Shown piece by piece: positions 5,172 through 12,296 of a stretch of 19,917 nt of DNA. Each line of letters starts with the position of its first letter. The stretch's first letter is position 1. The stretch comes from Patescibacteria group bacterium (GTDB taxonomy: Bacteria > Patescibacteriota > Minisyncoccia > Minisyncoccales > JAHIOY01), in assembly GCA_018894495.1 (NCBI GenBank), contig JAHIOY010000146.1, positions 1 through 19,917 of the forward strand, written 5' to 3'. Both the position numbers and the translations under genes were made by a program. The notes under the pieces were generated by a model. That model saw only the letters and a list, made by a program, of their open reading frames with translations, ran no database searches and was not told where the DNA came from.

Positions 5172-7290
5172 GAAACTTATAATAGTTGAGAGTCCAACGA
5201 AATCAAAAACAATCAGTAAATTCTTAGGCCCAAATTACAGGGTCTTGTCTTCTTATGGCCATATTCGGGACTTGCCAAAAAGCGAATTAGGAGTGGATGT
5301 AGAGCAGGGTTTTAAGCCGAAATATATTATCCCGACAAGAGCAAGGAAAATTATTAATCTTTTGAAAAGCGAGGTTAAAAAATCGGAAACGATAATTTTA
5401 GCTACCGATGAAGACAGAGAAGGAGAAAGCATTGCCTGGCACCTCGCCCAAACTTTAGGATTTGGGAAATCCGAAATCCGAAATCCGAAATCCGAAATAA
5501 ATTCAAAATTCAAAATTCAAAATTCAAAACCGCCGTATCAGCGAATTGTTTTTCACGAAATAACTAAGCAAGCTATTGAAGATGCTCTGAAAAATCCGAG
5601 AGACATTGATATAAACTTAGTTGACGCCCAGCAGGCAAGAAGAATTTTAGACCGACTTGTTGGCTATAAACTATCTCCTTTTTTATGGAAAAAGGTTGCC
5701 AGAGGGTTGTCAGCTGGAAGGGTCCAATCAATAGCCGTAAGGTTGGTAGTGGAAAGGGAAAGAGAAATACAAAAATTTATCCCCCAAGAATACTGGACAA
5801 TCGTCGCTTCGCTCCTCAAAAATAACGAATTTGAGGCGATTTTAATAAAAAAAAATGGGGAAGTTATTCCAAAATTGGGAATTAAAACAAAAGAGGAGGC
5901 AGATGAAATTTTAAAAAATTTGGAGGGGGCGGAATATAAGGTAGCGAATATTGAGAAAAAAGAAGTAAAAAGAAATCCCCCACCCCCTTTTATGACCTCA
6001 ACCCTGCAACAGGAATCCTGGAAAAAATTTCATTGGCCGGCCAAAATGACAATGAGAATCGCCCAGCAACTTTATGAAACCGGAAAAATTACCTATCATA
6101 GAACGGACTCTTTGAATCTTTCTGATTTATCTTTGGCAATGGCGAAGAAATTCATAATGGGAAATTACGGCGAGAATTATTACCAATTTCGAAAATTTAA
6201 AACAAAATCAAAATCAGCGCAGGAAGCCCACGAAGCAATCAGGCCGTCCGAGCCGAATTTAATTCCCGAATCAATTAAAACCGGATTAGAAGAAAATCAA
6301 TTCCGACTTTATGATTTAATTTGGCGGAGATTTATCTCATCACAGATGAACCAAGCCATTTTTGATTCAACTGCGGTTGATATTTCGGCAAAACAACCTG
6401 CCCCGTACCGAGCCGAAGGCTCTGGTGCGGGGTATATTTTTCGAGCTACTGGCCAAATCTTAAAATTTGATGGTTTTTTGAAAGTTTATCCAATGAAGTT
6501 TGAAGAAAATGAATTGCCTTCTCTGGAAAAAGAAGAAATTTTAGAACTGGTCAAATTAAATCCTGCCCAGCATTTCACCCAGCCGCCGCCGAGATACACT
6601 GAGGCAACTTTAATTAAGACATTAGAAGAAAATGGCATTGGACGGCCTTCAACATACGCTCCGACTCTTTCAACAATTCAAGAAAGAAATTATATTGAAA
6701 AAGACGAAAACGGAAGGTTCAAACCGACCGAAATCGGAACGGTGGTCAACGACCTCTTGGTAAATCATTTTCCCCAAATTGTTGATATTTCTTTTACGGC
6801 AAAAATGGAAGAGGACTTGGATAAAATTGCCGGCGGCGAAAAAAAATGGGTCCCCGTAATTAATGAATTTTATCAACCTTTTGCAGAAAATCTTGAAAAA
6901 AAATATCAAGAGGTTTCAAAAGAAAAAATCGCTGTCCAAAAAACAGATAAAATTTGCCCGAAATGCGGAGCTCCTTTATTAATCCGGCTCGGGAAATTCG
7001 GAAAATTTTACGCCTGTTCCAATTTTCCAAAATGCCGATACACCGAATCGCTGGAAGAAAATAAATTGAAAGTAAACTGCCCCAAATGCGGTTCGCCTTT
7101 GGTTGAAAAAAGAACTAAAAAGAGGAAAATATTTTACGGCTGTTCGTCTTGGCCAAAATGCGATTTTGCCTTGTGGGACAAACCCACCGGCGAGAAGTGC
7201 CCAAAATGCGGCTCGCTTTTGGTTGAAACAAAAAGAAAACAGGTAAAATGTTCAAATAAATCGTGTGATTTTAAGAAAGAAAAGGAATAA
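5170..7290 (+). CDS. topA: DNA topoisomerase I (type IA)
   Basis: Relaxes negative supercoils by cutting one strand through a tyrosine. The 706 residues contain a Toprim domain (MKLIIVESPTKSKTI at the start; ATDEDREGE at 78-86 for the metal-binding acids), the core with LSAGRVQSIAVRLV (180-193), and active-site Tyr309 in ITYHRTDS. Three C-terminal C4 zinc ribbons begin near residues 596, 637 and 677, each with CPKCG. Two insertions do not look ancestral. Residues about 99-121 (GKSEIRNPKSEINSKFKI onward) come from heptanucleotide arrays inside the Toprim region. Residues about 409-421 (QPAPYRAEGSGAG) come from a 32-base palindrome. Both keep the frame and avoid catalytic motifs. It probably shares a transcript with dprA. 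Confidence 0.96.
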   Translation: MKLIIVESPTKSKTISKFLGPNYRVLSSYGHIRDLPKSELGVDVEQGFKPKYIIPTRARKIINLLKSEVKKSETIILATDEDREGESIAWHLAQTLGFGKSEIRNPKSEINSKFKIQNSKPPYQRIVFHEITKQAIEDALKNPRDIDINLVDAQQARRILDRLVGYKLSPFLWKKVARGLSAGRVQSIAVRLVVEREREIQKFIPQEYWTIVASLLKNNEFEAILIKKNGEVIPKLGIKTKEEADEILKNLEGAEYKVANIEKKEVKRNPPPPFMTSTLQQESWKKFHWPAKMTMRIAQQLYETGKITYHRTDSLNLSDLSLAMAKKFIMGNYGENYYQFRKFKTKSKSAQEAHEAIRPSEPNLIPESIKTGLEENQFRLYDLIWRRFISSQMNQAIFDSTAVDISAKQPAPYRAEGSGAGYIFRATGQILKFDGFLKVYPMKFEENELPSLEKEEILELVKLNPAQHFTQPPPRYTEATLIKTLEENGIGRPSTYAPTLSTIQERNYIEKDENGRFKPTEIGTVVNDLLVNHFPQIVDISFTAKMEEDLDKIAGGEKKWVPVINEFYQPFAENLEKKYQEVSKEKIAVQKTDKICPKCGAPLLIRLGKFGKFYACSNFPKCRYTESLEENKLKVNCPKCGSPLVEKRTKKRKIFYGCSSWPKCDFALWDKPTGEKCPKCGSLLVETKRKQVKCSNKSCDFKKEKE
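5467..5530. repeat. heptanucleotide arrays in topA
   Basis: Four perfect copies of AAATCCG (5467-5494) are followed by an AAAATTC array (about 5499-5525, three full copies plus a partial one). Read in frame they give a KSEIRNP / KFKIQNS type peptide inserted in the Toprim region of topoisomerase I. Confidence 0.85.
6401..6432. repeat. 32-bp palindromic element in topA, also present in tsaD
   Basis: CCCCG (6401-6405) and CGGGG (6428-6432) close an imperfect stem with inner ACC/GGT and AGCC/GGCT pairs and a GAA loop. The reverse complement differs from the tsaD copy at 12704-12735 at only three positions. Two of these are the two sides of one stem pair (G-C here, A-T there) and the third is in the loop. 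The coded peptide is APYRAEGSGAG. Confidence 0.85.
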
Positions 7291-7297
7291 TTTCAAA

Positions 7298-7326
7298 TTG
7301 ACAATTATCTTAAAAATTGATATTCT
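7298..7326 (+). promoter_or_regulatory. sigma70-type promoter after topA
   Basis: A perfect TTGACA (7298-7303), a 17-base spacer and TATTCT (7321-7326). It would drive the 7430-7969 gene with a leader of about 95 bases and probably also tRNA-Leu and the genes beyond, since no terminator is visible between them. Apart from this promoter the 7291-7429 gap is AT-rich without other recognisable structure. Confidence 0.7.
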
Positions 7327-7429
7327 TTATTTCAGAATTTGAAAAATTCGGAAATAAAAACTTGTCTTTTAAGTATAAGAAACTATTTGTAAAGGTCGCT
7401 TAAAAAATTTAAAAAACAATAACAAAATT

Positions 7430-7969
7430 ATGCCAAACGAAATTGAAAGTAGAGGATTTAAGCCCCGACCCAAAGAAACAAAGGAAGGATCTCAAGTAGA
7501 GGCAATTAGGAGATATGCGTATGGTCTAGAAAATTCTTTGAACCGCGCACTTCCAAAACTTTTAAGGGAAGAAAAACTTAATCTTGAATTATCAGGAAAA
7601 TTATCAAAACTTTTATCAGCTTTTTTTAAAGATGCGGTGGAAAAGGACGGTTCTGAAAGAGCCGTTGTGCAAAAATTGCGCACGGAAGAAATAAAAACAA
7701 AAAAATTGCGCACGGAAGAAGAAATAGAAGCAGAAAGATTGCTCACGGAAGAAGAAATAGAAATAAAAAGAAATTTAGAGATTATTTCAGCGATAGGAAA
7801 GTTTTATGAAGACAAATACCCGCCAGTCAAAAAGAAGTCGGAAACAAAAAGCACATTGGAAAAAACAAAAATCATTGATGCGCTGAAAAAAGGACGGACA
7901 ATTTTCAAGATAAAAGGTAGTATTCTTAGTGCAATGCGAATGCAAGAAAAACTTGATACAGAAATCTGA
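7430..7969 (+). CDS. hypothetical protein with charged tandem repeats
   Basis: I do not recognise this 179-residue protein. It has no signal peptide or membrane segment and is rich in Lys and Glu. Residues 82-114 are three tandem copies of a 10-11 residue unit of the form KLRTEEEIEAE, mirrored in DNA as repeats starting at 7673, 7703 and 7736 (30, 33 and 33 bases). The repeats probably form a long helix or coiled coil between an N-terminal helical part (25-70) and a C-terminal part (115-179). The ATG at 7430 follows a strong upstream promoter but no Shine-Dalgarno. The reading frame is supported by the promoter and the in-frame repeat lengths, not by homology. Confidence 0.65.
   Translation: MPNEIESRGFKPRPKETKEGSQVEAIRRYAYGLENSLNRALPKLLREEKLNLELSGKLSKLLSAFFKDAVEKDGSERAVVQKLRTEEIKTKKLRTEEEIEAERLLTEEEIEIKRNLEIISAIGKFYEDKYPPVKKKSETKSTLEKTKIIDALKKGRTIFKIKGSILSAMRMQEKLDTEI
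7673..7768 (+). repeat. tandem 30-33 bp coding repeat
   Basis: Three units begin at 7673, 7703 and 7736. The first two share TTGCGCACGGAAGAA; the third has TTGCTCACGGAAGAA. Unit lengths are multiples of three, so copy-number changes would keep the frame. Confidence 0.8.
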
Positions 7970-8006
7970 GAAGGAATAAAGAAAAGAGTTGAAAAAAATA
8001 AAAAGA

Positions 8007-8090
8007 GCCGCGGTGGCGGAATTGGCTTACGCGTACGACTCAAAATCGTATGACCGCAAGGTCGTGTGGGTTCAACTCCCACCCGCGGCA
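8007..8090 (+). tRNA. tRNA-Leu, anticodon CAA
   Basis: The acceptor stem GCCGCGG pairs with CCGCGGC, with discriminator A at 8090. The D arm has a GCG/CGC stem. The anticodon arm is TACGA-CTCAAAA-TCGTA, placing CAA in the anticodon (reads UUG). A long variable arm GACC-GCAA-GGTC marks a class II tRNA. The T arm is GTGGG-TTCAACT-CCCAC. The 3' CCA is not encoded and must be added after transcription. Confidence 0.97.
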
Positions 8091-8153
8091 CTTATGGAGA
8101 GAACCTATGGAGAAAAATGAAAAATTGCGGCCATTAAAAAAATAAAGAACGGA

Positions 8154-8399
8154 ATGAAAAATGGGGTGGAAGAGTTGAAAAAAGAATTTAAAGAAAAAAC
8201 AATCACCCTGATTTTGGGTGGTTTTGGATTAGTAGCGGCTTTGGCTTGGAATGAGGCGATAAAAACTCTATTTGAAACCCTTTTTCCCAAAAAGAGCGAA
8301 TTGGTTGGCAAATTTATTTACGCAATAATAGTAACAATTGTTGTTGTATTAGTTTCCTTGCAATTCAGAAAAATTACAAAAACTTCCGAGAAGGAATAA
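8154..8399 (+). CDS. small membrane protein, DUF5654-like
   Basis: An 81-residue protein with two predicted membrane helices: about 17-31 (ITLILGGFGLVAALAW) and about 52-69 (GKFIYAIIVTIVVVLVSL). The charged N-terminus (KKEFKEK) and the ALAWNEAIK segment after helix 1 resemble the DUF5654 family of unknown function, from memory rather than a search. The ATG at 8154 directly precedes the conserved region. It ends 9 bases before the RelA/SpoT gene, so the two are probably co-transcribed. Confidence 0.8.
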   Translation: MKNGVEELKKEFKEKTITLILGGFGLVAALAWNEAIKTLFETLFPKKSELVGKFIYAIIVTIVVVLVSLQFRKITKTSEKE

Positions 8400-8403
8400 G
8401 GAG
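8398..8403 (+). promoter_or_regulatory. Shine-Dalgarno deciding the RelA/SpoT start
   Basis: AAGGAG at 8398-8403 is 5 bases before the ATG at 8409 but only 2 before the TTG at 8406. This favours the ATG and gives 492 residues. It is one of the few strong ribosome sites in the window. Confidence 0.7.
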
Positions 8404-8408
8404 AATTG

Positions 8409-9887
8409 ATGTTAAATCAAGATTTGCTTCAACAACTTATTAAAACAAGTTCTGAGCCAAAACTCATTGAGAAGGCGTTTGAAATTGCCAATGATGCTCA
8501 CAAAGGCCAAAAGAGATTTTCAGGCGAAGATTATATTCAACATCCCCTCCGTGTGGCTCAGACTTTAAACGAATTTAAACTCGATCCGAAAACAATTGCC
8601 GCTGGAATTTTACACGATGTTCCAGAGGATACCTCGGTTTCCCTAAAAGAAGTTGAAAAAAATTTCGGAAAAGAAATTGCCTTTTTAGTTGATGGAGTAA
8701 GCAAGTTAGGGAAATTACGTTATCCAAAGACTGGCCTGGAAATTCCTTCTATTAAAAAAGAACCTCAAAAGTCCATTGATCTTAAAGTAGAAAATTTAAG
8801 AAAACTATTTTTTGCTATGAGTGAAGATCTCAGGGTGGTTTTAATCAAGTTGGCAGACAGATTAGATAATATGAAAACTTTAAATTTCGTCCCCAAAGAA
8901 AAACAAAAGAGAATAGCCTTAGAAACCTTAGAAATTTTTGCTCCCTTAGCCAATCGTCTGGGAATGGGAGAAATGAAGGGAACACTTGAAGACATGGCTT
9001 TTCCCTATTTGTATCCGGAAGAATTTAAATGGTTAATAGAAAATGTAAAGGAAAGATACGAGGAAAGAGAAAAATATCTTAAAATGGTTCAACCTATTTT
9101 AATAAAAATCTTGAAAGAAGAAGGAATAACGTCGATTAATGTCCACCAGAGAGCAAAACACTACTGGAGTTTGTACCAGAAACTTTTGGAGCACGATATG
9201 GATTTTGAAAAAAATTATGATTTAATTGCTCTAAGAATAATTGTTGATGATGTGGAAACTTGTTATAAAACCCTCGGTATAATTCATAAACATTGGAAAC
9301 CTTTTTTAGGTAGAATTAAGGACTATATCGCTCTGCCTAAACCGAATGGTTACCAAAGTTTGCATACTACGGTATTTTGCATTGATGGAAAAATAACTGA
9401 GTTTCAAATAAGAACTTCAAAAATGCACACTGAGGCCGAAGAAGGAATTTGCGCTCATTGGGCTCGTAAAGAAGAAATTGCTTTCAAAACCCAAAGAAGA
9501 AAATTTGCTTGGGTTCAGCAGTTACGGAATTGGCAAAAAGAGGTTTCAGGAACAAAAGAATTCTTAAAGGGATTAAAATTTGATTTCTTTAAAAACCGAA
9601 TTTTTGTTTTTACCCCAAAAGGGGATGTTATTGACCTTCCAGAGGGAGCCTCTTCTGTTGATTTTGCCTACGTTGTTCACTCCGAAATCGGAGACAAATG
9701 CGCGGGAGCAAAAGTAAATGGGAAAATGGTTCCTCTTTCTCAACCTTTAAAAAATGGAGATATGGTTGAAATTATTGTGGGAAAATCAAAAAAACCATCT
9801 CAAAAGTGGTTAGAATTTACCAAAACCAATTTAGCTCGTTCTAATATTAAAAAATGGCTAAAAAAAGAAAGCATGACCTCCCATTAA
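8409..9887 (+). CDS. RelA/SpoT-family (p)ppGpp synthetase/hydrolase, short form
   Basis: Makes, and probably breaks down, the alarmone (p)ppGpp. Positions are from the ATG, about. The HD hydrolase domain (20-180) has His45 (YIQHP), HD at 69-70 (GILHDVPEDT) and LADRLDNM at 148-155. The usual HN of LADRLHN is DN here, but the metal-binding Asp is kept. The synthetase domain (about 235-355) has YDLIALRI, GRIKDYIALPKPNGYQSLH (the RxKD charge pattern of bifunctional Rel/SpoT enzymes, not the ExDD of RelA) and EFQIRTSKMHTEAEEGICA. A TGS domain (about 398-458) starts IFVFTPKGDVIDLP. The protein ends about 30 residues later. The helical, zinc-finger and ACT regulatory domains of the usual 700+ residue enzymes are absent. 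Its last 4 bases overlap the convergent folD. Confidence 0.95.
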   Translation: MLNQDLLQQLIKTSSEPKLIEKAFEIANDAHKGQKRFSGEDYIQHPLRVAQTLNEFKLDPKTIAAGILHDVPEDTSVSLKEVEKNFGKEIAFLVDGVSKLGKLRYPKTGLEIPSIKKEPQKSIDLKVENLRKLFFAMSEDLRVVLIKLADRLDNMKTLNFVPKEKQKRIALETLEIFAPLANRLGMGEMKGTLEDMAFPYLYPEEFKWLIENVKERYEEREKYLKMVQPILIKILKEEGITSINVHQRAKHYWSLYQKLLEHDMDFEKNYDLIALRIIVDDVETCYKTLGIIHKHWKPFLGRIKDYIALPKPNGYQSLHTTVFCIDGKITEFQIRTSKMHTEAEEGICAHWARKEEIAFKTQRRKFAWVQQLRNWQKEVSGTKEFLKGLKFDFFKNRIFVFTPKGDVIDLPEGASSVDFAYVVHSEIGDKCAGAKVNGKMVPLSQPLKNGDMVEIIVGKSKKPSQKWLEFTKTNLARSNIKKWLKKESMTSH

Positions 9888-10708
9888 GGGATATTTAGTT
9901 TGACTAAGTTTTCCAAGAGGCAAGCGACGGTCATTGGGCCGACGCCACCGGGAACAGGCGCAATATAACTCGCTTTTTTTGCGACTGATTTAAAATCAAC
10001 GTCGCCGAGTAGTTTCCCCTTGAGCTTCGTTGTCCCGGCGTCAATAACTACGACTCCCTTTTTAACCATATTTCCCTTAATTAAATTCGGCTTCCCGACT
10101 CCGGAAATTAAGATATCAGCTTTTTTTGTAAAATATGCAGGAACTTTGGTAAATTCATTTAAAACCGAAATGGTTGCCTTTTCTCTGAGCAACTGAACTG
10201 CCATGGGCAAACCAACCAATCTCCCGGCTCCAACTAAAACGACATCTCTTCCCTTTATTTTAATTTTGTAATTTTTTAAAAGAGATAAAATGCCGTCAAC
10301 AATTGGCGGCAAAATTTTTGATGTTCCTTGATAAAATTTTCCCAAACTTTTCTCAGACAAAACATCAACGTCTTTTTCTTCCGGAATTAAATTTAAAAAT
10401 TCGTCTGGAAAAATCCCTTTAGGCAGGGGCAATTGAATAATTACCCCAGAATTTTCGGTCTCGCTGACTATTTTTTCAATTTCTCTCTTTAATTCCCCAG
10501 CACCGATTTTTTCATCAAATTGAAAAAGTTTAAAACTCAAACCAATCCTTTCAGCTGCTTTTCTTTTATGGTCAATGTAAACTTTGGAAACCGGATTTTC
10601 GCCAACTTGAACTACATCTAGCCGCAATTTTAAATTTGACTTTTTAATTTCCTTTTTGAGGTTATTCAAAATTTCTTCTGAAAGTTTTTTGCCGTCTAAG
10701 ATTTTCAT
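9884..10708 (-). CDS. folD: methylenetetrahydrofolate dehydrogenase/cyclohydrolase
   Basis: Oxidises 5,10-methylene-THF to methenyl-THF and hydrolyses it to 10-formyl-THF. 274 residues, slightly short for FolD. Seen: SKVYIDHKRKAAERIGL with Tyr44 and catalytic Lys48; QLPLP (92-96); KDVD (112-115), where the usual DVDGF reads DVDVL; the Rossmann loop LVGAGRLVGLP (158-168), where most relatives have GxSxxVG; and PVPGGVGPMT (251-260). It is the last gene of the - strand run, just after the AICAR transformylase that uses its product. The upstream gap carries a copy of the TACGAAT repeat. It overlaps the RelA/SpoT gene tail to tail by 4 bases. Confidence 0.95.
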   Translation of the reverse strand: MKILDGKKLSEEILNNLKKEIKKSNLKLRLDVVQVGENPVSKVYIDHKRKAAERIGLSFKLFQFDEKIGAGELKREIEKIVSETENSGVIIQLPLPKGIFPDEFLNLIPEEKDVDVLSEKSLGKFYQGTSKILPPIVDGILSLLKNYKIKIKGRDVVLVGAGRLVGLPMAVQLLREKATISVLNEFTKVPAYFTKKADILISGVGKPNLIKGNMVKKGVVVIDAGTTKLKGKLLGDVDFKSVAKKASYIAPVPGGVGPMTVACLLENLVKLNIP

Positions 10709-10748
10709 AACCCTACGAATTTACGAATTTTTACGAATATACGAATAT
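10709..10748. repeat. intergenic TACGAAT-type repeat, copy 2
   Basis: Matches the block at 5133-5171 over 40 bases with one substitution and one inserted T. It fills most of the gap between the PurH transformylase half and folD, directly before the folD ATG. Confidence 0.75.
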
Positions 10749-10768
10749 TTAAGACGAGGCAAGTGGTT

Positions 10769-11737
10769 TTAATGTTTAAAACATCTAATTCCGGTAAAAA
10801 CCATTGGAATTTTGTATTTATCGCAAAGATTGATTGTCTCTTTATCTCTAATAGAGCCGCCGGGCTGAATAATGGCTTTGACGCCGGCCCGGATGAGAAT
10901 TTCAGGACCATCGGGAAAAGGAAAAAAGCCATCAGAGGCCACAACCGCGCCCCTTGCTCTCTTTCCATCTTTTTCTACTGCTAACCGGCAAGCCCGCTTT
11001 CTGTCCTGCTGACCGACGCCGGAAGAAATCAGGGTCTCATCCTTTGCTAAAATTATAGCATTTGACTTTGAGACCTTGCAAATTTTCCAGGCAAAAATAA
11101 GGTCTTTTATTTGCTTTTCAGTTAGTTTTGCTTTTGTGACGAGCTTTAAGTTATTTTCCCTAATTTTTTTCAAATCCGGCTCCTGAATCAAAAAACCTCC
11201 CCTGACTTTTCTAAAGTCAAATTCTTCTGAATGTCTTGGCTTTTCCAAATTAGAATTAGTTAAAATAATGAGCTTTGGCTTTTGACAGAAAATTTCTAAT
11301 GCCTCTTTTTTTATTTCTGGCGCCACTAAAATCTCAAAAAAAAATCTTGTCATCATTTTTGCCAAGTCCTTATTTACTTCGCGATTTACCCCAATTATTC
11401 CGCCAAAAGCAGCCAAAGAGTCGCCCTTGTACCAAGCCCTAAAAAATGCCTCTTTAATATCTTTTCCATAAGCCGCGCCGCAGGGATTGCTGTGTTTTAC
11501 GATGACGCAGGCGGGTCTTTTATTTTCAATTTCACAAAGGGTATCAATTACTCCCTGTATGTCTAAAATATTGTTGAAAGAAAATTCTTTTCCCTGAATT
11601 TTTTTAAAGTTTTTAATGGCTAAAAAATCCTTGTCTTTTGGGTCAAGATAAAAAACGCCCTTTTGGTGAGGATTTTCTCCATAACGAAGAGCAAAAAGCT
11701 TCTTAAGTTCAATTTTTATTTTATCTTTAAATAACAT
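10769..11737 (-). CDS. purH: AICAR formyltransferase (PurH C-terminal half as a separate protein)
   Basis: Transfers a formyl group from 10-formyl-THF to AICAR, the ninth step from PRPP to IMP. 322 residues. Seen: LRYGENPHQ (17-25), the catalytic Lys81-His82 in VIVKHSNPCGAA, GGIIGVNREV, ASDGFFPFPDGPE and IQPGGSIRDKE near the end, with a normal GIRCFKH C-terminus. In most bacteria this domain is fused behind IMP cyclohydrolase in a protein of about 520 residues. Here it has its own ATG, 19 bases after the cyclohydrolase stop and in another frame. The break falls at the natural domain linker and both halves are intact, so a real gene split is more likely than a frameshift. Confidence 0.93.
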   Translation of the reverse strand: MLFKDKIKIELKKLFALRYGENPHQKGVFYLDPKDKDFLAIKNFKKIQGKEFSFNNILDIQGVIDTLCEIENKRPACVIVKHSNPCGAAYGKDIKEAFFRAWYKGDSLAAFGGIIGVNREVNKDLAKMMTRFFFEILVAPEIKKEALEIFCQKPKLIILTNSNLEKPRHSEEFDFRKVRGGFLIQEPDLKKIRENNLKLVTKAKLTEKQIKDLIFAWKICKVSKSNAIILAKDETLISSGVGQQDRKRACRLAVEKDGKRARGAVVASDGFFPFPDGPEILIRAGVKAIIQPGGSIRDKETINLCDKYKIPMVFTGIRCFKH

Positions 11738-11756
11738 TTTTTCAAAAACTAAAATT

Positions 11757-12296
11757 TTAAAATCTTTCAGATTTTAAAGATTGGCTTATTTTTCGGTCGT
11801 ATTCGGCTGTTTTTTCAAACGTCTTTTGAGCCAATTTCAATCTAAAACTTAAAGGAATTTCTTTTTTTTCTTTTAAAAATTTGAGGACTTTTTGATAATC
11901 GCCAGGTGTAACCAGTACCGTCACATATTTATAATTTTTTGCTCCGGCTCTGACCATTGCCGGACCCCCGACATCAATTCCCTTTTTAAGAGGGTAAAAA
12001 TTACAAACCACCATATCAATTGGCAAAATCCCAAATTTTTTGGCTTCTTTCAAATGCTTCGCATTTTCTCGGTCAAAAAGCAAAGCGCCTTCAATTTTGG
12101 GAGAAATTGTTTTAAGCCGACCGTCAAAAATTTCGGGAAAGCCATTAATGTTTTTAACCGGCGTAGTTTTAATTTTAGATTTATTTAAGACATTAGATGT
12201 CCCGCCGCTGGCAATTATTTCCCAACCCAAATGAGTCAATTCCTTTGCAAAATCTAAAATTCCAGTTTTATCATAAACGCTAATTAAAACCCTCAT
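11757..12296 (-). CDS. purH: IMP cyclohydrolase (PurH N-terminal half as a separate protein)
   Basis: Closes FAICAR to IMP, the last step of purine synthesis. 179 residues forming an MGS-like fold. Seen: LISVYDKTGI (4-13), ASGGTS (29-34), GFPEIFDGRLKTISPKI (52-68) with the KT pair of the active site (the family usually has TLHP, here TISP), CNFYPL with the active-site Asn and Tyr, and IDVGGPAMVRAGAKN. It ends at TAEYDRKIS, where the linker to the transformylase begins in fused PurH. The ATG overlaps the tsaD TGA by 4 bases, so translation is probably coupled to tsaD. Confidence 0.93.
   Translation of the reverse strand: MRVLISVYDKTGILDFAKELTHLGWEIIASGGTSNVLNKSKIKTTPVKNINGFPEIFDGRLKTISPKIEGALLFDRENAKHLKEAKKFGILPIDMVVCNFYPLKKGIDVGGPAMVRAGAKNYKYVTVLVTPGDYQKVLKFLKEKKEIPLSFRLKLAQKTFEKTAEYDRKISQSLKSERF

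Noticed and set aside
7804..8091. A 95-residue - strand frame starting MPRVGVEPTRPCGH
   Set aside because: Its start is the complement of tRNA-Leu; this peptide is a well-known artefact of reading the antisense of such tRNAs. The rest is antisense to the 7430-7969 gene.
8406..8408. TTG start for the RelA/SpoT gene
   Set aside because: The AAGGAG site is only 2 bases away from it but 5 bases from the adjacent ATG at 8409, which is preferred.
10705..10984. Frames on both strands overlapping the PurH transformylase gene end (10705-10968 and 10763-10984)
   Set aside because: They are out-of-frame shadows of a gene with clear family motifs, and have no motifs or start signals of their own.
10769..12296. 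Frameshifted single purH pseudogene
   Set aside because: Both halves have complete motifs, the break is at the domain linker, and the second half has its own ATG, so two functional genes is the better reading.
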